A DNA stretch of 64,000 nt from Linum tenue (lineage: Eukaryota; Streptophyta; Magnoliopsida; Malpighiales; Linaceae): the NCBI GenBank assembly GCA_946122785.1, contig CAMGYJ010000004.1:11988150-12052149 (forward strand), written 5' to 3'. The notes below the pieces were generated by a model. It was not told the origin of the DNA and did no database searches. It saw only the letters and a list, made by a program, of their open reading frames with translations. How positions within the stretch are numbered: position 1 is the first letter of the stretch; every line of letters begins with the position of its first letter. The position numbers and the translations under genes are program-made. This document shows positions 12,539 to 21,538 of the stretch, in pieces.

Positions 12539-13884
12539 GGGTAAATTGCAAGTTTGGTCATTGGGATTATTAAAAACGTTCACGTTTGGTCACTAGAAAT
12601 ATTTAATTCCACTTGTGGTCACTAAAATTAGTTAAACAATTCAAGTTTGGTCACTCTCCGTTATCTTCCGTTAGTCTCCGTTAACGGTGTTAGTTTTTTG
12701 CTGACGTGGCTAACAAAAATGTATAGACACTTAATTTTAAACTGAAAAAATTAAAATCCAAACCCTCACGTCATAAAAACATGACATGTCATATAACCCC
12801 AATAACCCATGACCCACCCACTCAAATTAAAATCAAAATAATAATTCTAAAAACACTTAATTCCCTTGCTCTCCCGGTCACTCAACAGTCAACTCCACAG
12901 ACCTTTCTTCCCCATCCTTCTTCTTCCAAAACCATTGCCACTGATCTTTCTCCGGTTGCTACTCCGGCGGCACCATTGACCACAAGCCCAAGAACTCCAA
13001 CCCGCCGGGCAGCGACCTCCGATTCAAGATCTTGACCAGGTACCCGAAATCGTACGTGCACCCAGCTCACTGACTCAGCCACGAAGAGGAAGAAGCGGTT
13101 GTAGAATCCAGAGATCGTCCAATCATCGTCGGAAGATGAATCAACGCTAGGCTTGGGAAGAAGGAATGATTTCTTCCTCTTGAGTTTTCCTCCAATCAAT
13201 TCAACAGGGCTATTTCTCTTATGCTCCCGAATCCCACATCAGCGTTAGATTGAAGAAAAGCAGGAGGACTGAATCCTCCATTCCCAAAATCCCAACAAAA
13301 AAACACCCTTCTCCTTCCGATTCAAACTCTCCCCGGCTAGCTCCGTCAAAAAACCCAACCCGTTAGTCTCCCCCAAGTTCATTCCCCTTTGGAATTTCAT
13401 CCCCCGTCTCCCTCCATTTTAGAGTTTTACTGAAATTGACATTGTCCTTTTCAAATACCAACAATTATTCACCAAGTTGAGCGAATTTTGTGGGGGGTAC
13501 TATATATGGTGAGCTTCCGTTGTCAGTTGCCACCGCCCACCGGGAGCAGATCTCGACGATAGCGGAGTAGTCAAACCCGGCGAATGAACAATCCGATTGG
13601 GGCATTTTTAGGTCGGCGGTCAAAAGAAAGGGTCAGGTAGCAGGTTAGGGTTATTGACATGTCGGGTCATGTTAATGACATGGCTTGTTAAATTTGGTTG
13701 ATTTGTTCTGTTAGCCACGTCAGAAAAAACTGACGCCGTTAACGGAGACAGACGGAAGATAACGGAGAGTGACCGAACTTGAACGGTTTAACTAATTTTA
13801 GTGACCACCAATGAAATTAAATATTTCTAGTGACCAAACGTGAACATTTTTAATAATCATAGTGACCAACCTCGCAATATACCC
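12539..13884. mobile_element. Non-autonomous Mutator-like element, copy 1
   Basis: The element has long terminal inverted repeats of about 170-190 bp, beginning GGGTAAATTGCAAGTTTGGT on the left and ending in the near-complement (CTCGCAATATACCC) on the right. Inside each arm are the same words: GGTCACTAGAAATATTTAAT, TCTCCGTTA and TTAACGG, then a TGACGTGGCTAAC block. It is flanked by a perfect 10-bp duplication, TACACTAAAT, at 12529-12538 and 13885-13894. A 9-11 bp duplication plus long inverted repeats is the Mutator-superfamily hallmark. The interior (about 12780-13640) has no transposase. It is more GC-rich and exon-like, including a minus-strand open frame over 12882-13199, so it may be captured host sequence. 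Confidence 0.85.
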
Positions 13885-13894
13885 TACACTAAAT
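13885..13894. repeat. Right 10-bp target-site duplication of Mutator-like copy 1
   Basis: TACACTAAAT, identical to 12529-12538. Confidence 0.85.
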
Positions 13895-13916
13895 AGATGA
13901 GTTTTCACCTAAACCC

Positions 13917-14016
13917 AATGTAGTCAAAAGCGCATTTCTACGTAAAAGCGTTTTGGTGATCTAGAAGCATAAAACCGTAAGCTTTTAAGCTTTAAAGCGT
14001 AGCTTTTAACTACATT
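13917..14016. repeat. Short palindromic MITE-like element
   Basis: A 100-bp stretch with inverted ends: AATGTAGTCAAAAGC on the left and GCTTTTAACTACATT on the right, one mismatch. The middle is rich in AAGC/GCTT words. It lies just left of the first long LTR. No clear target-site duplication. Confidence 0.5.
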
Positions 14017-14058
14017 AGTTATAAAAACGGAGGTTATGCGTAGAAGCATTTTGGTGAC

Positions 14059-15619
14059 TGATAGCATCGTATTTGCACGTGTTTTCACTCTGGTTTCCTG
14101 CCCATTTTGGCTCGAATTGATTGTTCCTTGGCCTATTTTACGCTAGGTTGTGTTCCTTTGTCACATTTCAGGTCCTAGCACATAAAGTGAAGCATAGGAG
14201 CAAGTTTCAAGTCAATCAGAGATCAATTGACGATTCGGGAGAAGAAACTCGGGTATGACCTGAAGAAGAATGGATTTATACCTCACTTTATGGACAAAGA
14301 ATCATGCAAGCTTGTCATGAAAAGAAAGAGGACGAGACTACGAGCGTCTGGGTTCAAACGGCGACTGATTTGGAGTCCGGACGAGGGAGAAACGAAGCTT
14401 TGAACAGGAGCGGAGACAGAATTACGGGCAGCCCCTGCCAAATTACGGCCGTAATTGGCCAGGGCATGCCCGTAATTTATTGGCCGAGCCTTCTACCCAG
14501 AATTCCCTCGCGGTGATAAAATTACGGGCAAGACCCCAAGAATTACGGCCGTAATTCCCAAATTACTGGCGGTAATTGGGAAATTACGGGCGTATCTCCT
14601 CCTCCTGCAGCTTAAGTGAAACGTGCGTTTTGGTGTGAATTACGGGCAGGAAGTGATTACGGCCGTAATTCTGCCCGTAATTCGCCCAGAGTCGGGTTTT
14701 TGGAGGCAGATTCGAGCCAAGGAAGGGGAATTCGATTTTCTGGGCAAAAACAGAGTTTTAGAGAGAGAAAGAGCGAAGAACAAACCCTAGGAGCTATTTT
14801 GGAGTGGATTTCTCATCATTGAAGCCCAGATTGCATCCCTAGGAGTGAAGATTGACATCCCAGAGCAGATTTTCCTCATCTTTATGAGTATGACCACTCT
14901 GATTTCTGTTTTCCTTCTCTCTCTATGGAGTAGAACCTTTCTCTCACTTGGGTATGAAGAACCCTAGTTCCTTGTGTTAGGGATTTGATTGTAATGACTT
15001 GGGATGATATTACTGTTTGATTTTAATCGAATGACGCATGTTTAATGAATTGATTTGAGTCTGATCAGCTTGTCTCAATTTCTGCTTCAACCTGAGATAG
15101 ATAGAATCTGATTAGGTTGTTAGAGCCTCTTCATTCGATAGTAGGAGATTGGCTATACGAGAGTTAGCCAGTTTACTGCTTTGTACTGGTGTTCTTGGCG
15201 CCAGTAGTGGAGTTCTGTGTTCATAGCCTCAGCTTTCTATCCCGGTGAAGATTAGTCGTCTGCCGGGTAGTTAGACTGAGAGGGCTTGGTCAGCTTAAGA
15301 GATTCCAAGCTACTGTCGGATCTTCCGCAGTCTAATCAACAGTAAATCAACCCAGGGAATTGCAATTGAACCTAACTAAGGGGCTAGGGGGACTCAATCC
15401 CGAGTGACTCTTGCCTGCTTTAGAAACCCGAACAATTTACTGCTTTCTTGTTGCTTTTACTTTTCACAACAATCACTCGACTTAGTTTGCTAGATAATAG
15501 AGAATCACGGAGTAAGCAGTAGATCTAGACCCCGGGTTGATAATATAACTTGCCTGTTACTGCATTCCCGGACTGCGATTACACTTGGTCGCAGTTTGGT
15601 GTTGTGTTTTGGCGTGTCA
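14059..15619 (+). mobile_element. Long terminal repeat A (palindrome-bearing LTR family)
   Basis: A 1561-bp repeat starting TGATAGCATCG and ending GGCGTGTCA, so it has TG...CA ends. It is almost identical to LTR B; I see only a scattering of substitutions, which implies recent insertion or conversion. Between 14421 and 14682 it carries a cluster of AATTACGGCCGTAATT palindromes and AATTACGGGC half-sites. The short open frame at 14616-14822 is repeated in B and is not a gene. Family placement: the purine tract TGTGGGGGAATT before the TGAT start recalls the Ty3/gypsy Tat/Athila clades, but no polymerase is present to prove it. Confidence 0.85.
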
Positions 15620-16700
15620 AGTTTTGGTCTATCCCTGACTGTCCTGATGTGTCATATCCCCTAGTCAGCCCCTTTGAGCCGTGTGTTATCCTTTCTTTTT
15701 GGTCTATAATGAAAAATCACCCTTGTTACATCTTTTAGAAGGTTCCACAGAGTGGTTTTTACATATTCTCTGCTGTTTCTGCTAAAGTCTATGTGAGTGT
15801 TGGAGGTAGTGCTTAAAGGTTGGGCAGATGTTTTAAATATGTGCAGAAGTGGTGGCTCTCTTAAGAAATGAAAAGAAAAATAAAAGAAAAACAAAGAAAA
15901 ATTGAAAGCAAAAGAGAGCCACTACCAAAAATCTGAATAATGCCCAGTAAGTAGTGTTTCTTAGCAGTCTGGCTTGGAAATGCTGATGTTTATGCCTCCT
16001 TCGCTCTTGTGCTCTTGAGATGTTGAGTATTGCAGAATAGCAGAAAGGAAATACCGGTTTGTTTGACTGTGATTGTGTGTTTGGGAAATGTGGAACCTTT
16101 TGCTATGAATACTTCCACCACCTAAAAGGCTTTTTCCCCATGTCCAAGACCCTAGCCAGTCATTTGAACCTGTGTCTAAGACCTCCTGATTAGTTAGTGA
16201 TGACATTATGTATGTGAACTCTAGCATTTAGAGGCTGCCATCATGGTGAAGAGATGTTAGGGATTGAGAGAAATAGCATGCGCATTTTTCGCATTAAATT
16301 GTCCTGACCCCACTGGTCGAGAGTGAGTGATTCATTTTCATATTCTCTATACTCTTGTACCCCGGTGAGGACCTAGATTGCTCGGTCTCTGTTCTGATGT
16401 CTTGAGTTGGATGCATGAGTTGACTGTTTTGAGTGAGTGGTCGAGTCAAGTCTGGGTTGGTTGGTGAACAGAAGGAAGACTCTTCCTTTACTCGATTTGC
16501 TGCACTCGAATGTCCTTTGTGGTGGTTGTCCAGGTTGCTATTAAAGTTGTTCATGTGTTGATGTTTGAAAACCAGTTTGATTCACGTGTTCTGTGCCTTT
16601 ATGACTTGTCCCCAATGTTGGTTGACTGAAATATGTGAGCTTACCTTGTGTAGTACTTGGTTTGCTTGGGGACAAGCAAACAGTTAAGTGTGGGGGAATT
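15620..16700 (+). mobile_element. Internal region of the A-B element (non-coding, deleted)
   Basis: About 1.08 kb between the two near-identical LTRs. No gag or pol is visible. It contains an A-rich AAAGAAAAATAAAAGAAAA-type tract near 15860-15905 and ends in a hairpin and purine tract directly before LTR B. The element is thus either a large-deletion derivative or a non-autonomous (LARD-like) member that depends on proteins supplied elsewhere. Confidence 0.75.
16660..16700 (+). promoter_or_regulatory. Stem-loop and polypurine tract before LTR B
   Basis: GTTTGCTT (16660-16667) and AAGCAAAC (16674-16681) form a perfect 8-bp stem with loop GGGGAC. The purine-rich TGTGGGGGAA primer tract for plus-strand DNA synthesis follows and abuts the LTR start at 16701. 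The same arrangement recurs at 18427-18465 and, on the minus strand, at about 53771-53812. Confidence 0.7.
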
Positions 16701-18266
16701 TGATAGCATCGTATTTGCACGTGTTTTCACTCTGGTTTCCTGCCCATTTTGGCTCGAATTGATTGTTCCTTGGCCTATTTTACGCTAGGTTGTGTTCCTT
16801 TGTCACATTTCAGGTCCTAGCACATAAAGTGAAGCATAGGCGCAAGTTTCAAGTCAATCAGAGATCAATTGACGATTCGGGAGAAGAAACTCGGGTATGA
16901 CCTGAAGAAGAATGGATTTCTACCTCACTTTATGGACAAAGAATCATGCAAGCTTGTCATGAAAAGAAAGAGGACGAGACTACGAGCGTCTGGGTTCAAA
17001 CGGCGACTGATTTGGAGTCCGGATGAGGGAGAAACGAAGCTTTGAACAGGAGCGGAGACAGAATTACGGGCAGCCCCTGCCAAATTACGGCCGTAATTGG
17101 CCAGGGCATGCCCGTAATTTATTGGCCGAGCCTTCTACCCAGAATTCCTTCGCGGTGATAAAATTACGGGCAAGATCCCAAGAATTACGGCCGTAATTCC
17201 CAAATTACTGGCAGTAATTGGGAAATTACGGGCGTATCTCCTCCCCCTGCAGCTTAAGTGAAACGTGCGTTTTGGTGCGAATTACGGGCAGGACGTGATT
17301 ACGGCCGTAATTCTGCCCGTAATTCGCCCAGAGTCGGGTTTTTGGAGGCAGATTCGAGCCAAGGAAGGGGAATTCGATTTTCTGGGCAAAAACAGAGTTT
17401 TAGAGAGAGAAAGAGCGAAGAACAAACCCTAGGAGCTATTTTGGAGTGGATTTCTCATCATTGAAGCCCAGATTGCGTCCCGAGGAGTGAAGATTGACAT
17501 CCCAGAGCAGATTTTCCTCATCTTTATGAGTATGGCTACTCTGATTTCTGTTTTCTCTTCTCTCTCTATGGAGTAGAACCTTTCTCTCACTTGGGTATGA
17601 AGAACCCTAGTTCCTTGTGTTAGGGATTTGATTGTAATGACTTGGGATGATATTATTGTTTGATTTTAATCGAATGATGCATGTTTCATGAATTGATTTG
17701 AGTCTGATCAGCTTGTCTCAATTTCTGCTTCAATCTGAGATAGATAGATAGAATCTGATTAGGTTGTTAGAGCCTCTTCATTCGATAGTAGGAGGTTGGC
17801 TATACGAGAGTTAGCCAGTTTACTGCTTTGTACTGGTGTTCTTGACGCCAGTAGTGGAGTTCTGTGTTCATAGCCTCAGCTTTCTATCCCGGTGAAGACT
17901 AGTCGTCTGCCGGGTAGTTAGACTGAGAGGGCTTGGTCAGCTTAAGAGATTCCAATCTACTGTCGGATCTTCCGCAGTCTAATCAACAGTAAATCAACCC
18001 AGGGAATTGCAATTGAACCTAACCAAGGGGCTAGGGGGACTCAATCCCGAGTGACTCTTACCTGCTTTTGAAAACCGAACCATTTACTGCTTTCTTACTG
18101 CTTTTGCTTTAAATAACAATCACTCGAATTAGTTTGCTAGATAATAGAGAATCACGGAGTAAGCAGTAGATCTAGACCCCGGGTTGATAATTAAACTTGC
18201 CTGTTACTGCATTCCCGGACTGCGATTACACTTGGTCGCAGTTTGGTGTTGTGTTTTGGCGTGTCA
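16701..18266 (+). mobile_element. Long terminal repeat B
   Basis: A 1566-bp copy of LTR A, with the same TGATAG start and GTGTCA end and the same palindrome cluster at about 17061-17325. The 5 bp flanking A on the left (GTGAC) do not recur after B. Instead B runs straight into a different internal fragment, so the A-B pair is not a clean simple insertion and recombination between elements is likely. Confidence 0.85.
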
Positions 18267-18465
18267 TCCTGGCTTGAGTCTAGTACTCGCATTGAGAGAG
18301 ATAGGGAACGTCTTAGAAGACCAGTTGACCTCGTAAGCTGCTATATGATCTAGGAAATCCTCTACCGACGATCGGGGTTGTTTGTTGCTATAGAGGTCTA
18401 GAGAGCTGCATTGGTTTGAGTTAGGTTTGCTTGGGGACAAGCAAACAGTTAAGTGTGGGGGAATT
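18267..18465 (+). mobile_element. Internal remnant with hairpin and polypurine tract, 3' part of the C element
   Basis: About 200 bp that match, on the opposite strand, the internal sequence next to the LTR at 52361-53770 (shared words CTGGCTTGAGTCTAGTACTCGC and CCGACGATCG). It ends in the same GTTTGCTT/AAGCAAAC hairpin and GTGTGGGGGAATT tract as before LTR B. Confidence 0.75.
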
Positions 18466-19757
18466 TGATGACTCGTTATTTACACATGTTTTTACCCCCG
18501 TTCTTACTCCGTTTGAGGTATTGATTCTCGTGTTTTAGGCCGATTTCACGCTAGGTTGTGCTTGTTTGTGATATTTCAGGTCCTAGTACGTGAATGGAGG
18601 CTTGGGAGCAAGTTTTGGGGTCGATTGGACGAGGATCGGACGCATGGCGAGGTTCTGAGGTAGTTGCACGGGCACACCCACAACCCGCACGGCCGTGCAA
18701 GTGACCAGTTTGGCCGTGCGGTATTGTGCGAGAGCACGCACGGGCAGAGCAGAAAACCCGCACGGCCGTGCAAGGTGCAATCCTGGCCGTGCGAGAAGCC
18801 TGAGGTCGAGAGCTGGGTGATCTGCACGGCCGTGCACCCTGGCCGTGCGAGTCGGGGAATTCTGGTTTTTAAGCAGATTTCAGCCAAAACAGAGGAGAGA
18901 GCTGGGTTTTGGATCCCAAACACCCAAGGGACGAACCCTAGAGAGAGAGAGCGACTTGGGAACATTCTTGGAGCTATTTTGGAGGATTTCTTCGCCATTG
19001 GAGCTCAGGAATCAAGCTTGGAGATGGAGATTGAAGATCTAGATCAGATTTCTGCAGTCTCTCTCTTCTCTATGGAGTAACTTCCCTTCACTTAGGTTTT
19101 GAGGAACCCTAGTTCCATGAGTTAGGATCTTTCTTGTATGAAGTTTTGGATGCTTTATTGTTTGATTATAATCGATTGAGGCATGATTTATTGAGTCAAT
19201 TGAATCTTGATCAAATTCCCTTGATTTCTGCTTTAACCTATGATAGATAGAATCTGATTAGGTTAAGAGAGCTTCCTTGATTGATAGTGGTGAATTGGTT
19301 ATACGAGAGTTAGTCAATCTACTGCTTTGTACTAGAATCCAATTCCTGTAGTGGAGTTCTGTGTTCATAGCCTCAGCTTTCTATCCCGGTGAAGACTAGT
19401 CGTCTGCCGGGTAGTTAGACTGAGAGGGCTTGGTCAGCTTAAGAGATTCCAAGCTAATTTAGGATCTTCCGCAGTTTAATCAACAGTAGATCAACCAAAG
19501 GTAATTGCAACTTGGACCTAATTGAGGAGCTAGGGGGAATCATACCTAAGTGAGTTCCCAACTTGTAATTAGTAGAGTAGTCAGTAGAGTAGTTTATCAA
19601 TCCATTCTTAATCTAGTTTGCTAGATAATGAACTGAAGCTGAGTAATAGTAACTCTAGAGACCCGTGGATTCGATATTTATTACTTGTGCCACTATACTG
19701 CAGTCCCTTTCATTGGTTACACTTGGCCATTGTTAGGTGTTGTGTTTTAGCGTGTCA
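18466..19757 (+). mobile_element. Long terminal repeat C (GC-arm palindrome subfamily)
   Basis: A 1292-bp LTR starting TGATGACTCG and ending TTTAGCGTGTCA. It shares the general LTR plan with A and B (AACCCTAG, CTATGGAGTA, CTATCCCGGTGAAGACTAGT and GGCTTGGTCAGCTTAAGAG blocks), but the palindrome cluster at 18666-18848 uses GCACGGCCGTGC in place of AATTACGGCCGTAATT. No internal region follows it. Confidence 0.85.
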
Positions 19758-20095
19758 CTTGGTCAGCTTAAGAGATTCCAAGCTACTGTCTAATCTTCCG
19801 CAGTATAATCAGCAGTAAAGCAATCAAAAGTAATTACAACTGGAACCTAACCAAGGAGCTAGGGGGATTCATTCCCGAGTGACTCTTCCTTTGCTTCAGA
19901 AAACCGAACCAATTCCTGCTTTCTTACTGCTTTTACTTAAATCAACAATCACTTGACTTAGTTAGCTAGATAATTGATATTCACGGAGTAGGCAGTAGAT
20001 CTAGACCCCGGGTTGACATTAGAGCTTGCTTGTTACTGCATTTTCGGACTGCGATTACACTTGGTCGCAGTTTGGTGTTGTGTTTTAGCGTGTCA
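19758..20095 (+). mobile_element. Truncated long terminal repeat D (3' part)
   Basis: About 338 bp matching the last part of LTRs A and B, from CTTGGTCAGCTTAAGAGATT to the TTTTAGCGTGTCA end, joined directly to the end of LTR C. This head-to-tail junction is a product of truncation or recombination. Confidence 0.8.
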
Positions 20096-21052
20096 GTATG
20101 TAGTGTTAAATAATCCAGTTTGTTATACAAGTTCCATCAATTTGTATTGTAAATAGTAATAATTTGTATTGTTTGTGTGCTTTGTATATGATTTGTATAC
20201 TTATTAATTTTAATTATATAATTTATATAGTTTTATAATATGATTTGTATTCTTTGTATATTGGTTTGTATAGTTTATACAATTGGATTTTATACTCTTA
20301 AGAATTAAGATATGGTTTGTATACAGGATGACTTTGACTTGTTTACTTTTGTATAAGTTGTAGTCTTATATATACATTATAATATATTTTTTTTATACTT
20401 TTACTATACAAGTTCACACTAGTCACTACATTGATGATTTTGGTTATGTCGTTTAATTATTTTAACAAACTCTACTCTGTACGAATAATTTAAATCTTCA
20501 TTTCCCGCCCTGGTCATCCAAAATGGCCGACTATCCATCCTCATAATAACTCGATGAAACGTAAAAATTTGTTTTGCATCAGTCATCTAATTTGACTTGA
20601 TTTTACAATTAGGTTTAGCAGTGTCATAAGTCACTTAACACCATTTGTTGATGATTTCACTTATTGACCTGATAAATGGTATTTAATTTTTATTTATCGA
20701 TTGGATCAACTGCAACCAACTTTCACACCACGCACATATATAAAATCTCCGACAAACGATGATTCTTAGATATTTGAATTTTGATAAAACATCTCACATC
20801 ATAAAAAAAAACATAGGCAAACTTACCCTTAAAAAATGAACCAAAGACTTCCGCTGATTAAAAAAAAAAAATCAAGCCGTATAGTGGTTTATTTCGAGAT
20901 ATATGGTTCACAAGAACCCGAACTTAACTGGCAAAACTTGTTTTAGGATAATATGAAAGAATTTTTGTAAAAAATAAGAAGTTGTGCTCACAATGAAATA
21001 GTCCAAGGATAAGTGACCATAAGTTCGAAATGTTAAGCAAGGATTCTACCAA
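20096..21052. other. AT-rich spacer
   Basis: Rich in degenerate TTTGTAT words between about 20130 and 20400. No gene or bounded element is supported. Confidence 0.4.
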
Positions 21053-21061
21053 AAAATTATA

Positions 21062-21379
21062 GGGCAACCACTAATTATAGCCAAACCTTTCCCGCATTAT
21101 TTTTTAATTAGTCAAACCTATTAAATTACTAATAATTTAATAATTTTGTTAGTAATATTGACTTGCCAATATGATACTGATTTGGAAGAGACACATGAAA
21201 GTCAACTTTCCAAGACTTTAGTATTTTAAATAAGAAAAAAATTATAAAATTATTACGATAATATAAAAATGACTAATATTTTGATGTATTACAAAATTTT
21301 TGACTAACTATTAATAATTCAATAAATTTGACTGATAAAAAGTATTTCAGAAAAGGTTTGGCTAAATTATTGTTAACCC
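21062..21379. mobile_element. 318-bp MITE with 9-bp target-site duplication
   Basis: Inverted ends GGGCAACCACTAATTATAGC (left) and the approximate complement ending GTTAACCC (right), with an inner shared block GCCAAACCTTT. It is flanked by a perfect AAAATTATA duplication at 21053-21061 and 21380-21388. The 9-bp duplication suggests a Mutator-type MITE. It lies about 160 bp upstream of the start codon of the next gene, so it may form part of that promoter. Confidence 0.75.
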
Positions 21380-21538
21380 AAAATTATACAAAGGATAAAG
21401 TACTTTCTCAAAACGGGCCGGGCCTCAAGTTCGTCAATCATGAAGACGGGGGACTTTTTCATTGATAAATAAATTGAGGCCCGTTTCGAAACGGAGAGAG
21501 TTCTCTGCAAGTCCCAGTTACACCAAAACGCCATAGAA

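Noticed and set aside
14616..14822. Small open frame also present at 17258-17464
   Set aside because: It is conserved only because it lies in two near-identical LTRs; LTRs do not normally code.
19618..19818. Open frame repeated at 52296-52499 on the minus strand
   Set aside because: Shared LTR text of copies C and E, running past the LTR border; not a gene.
14059..20095. Reading the repeated blocks as satellite DNA
   Set aside because: Units have TG...CA ends, polypurine tracts and internal regions, so they are LTRs.
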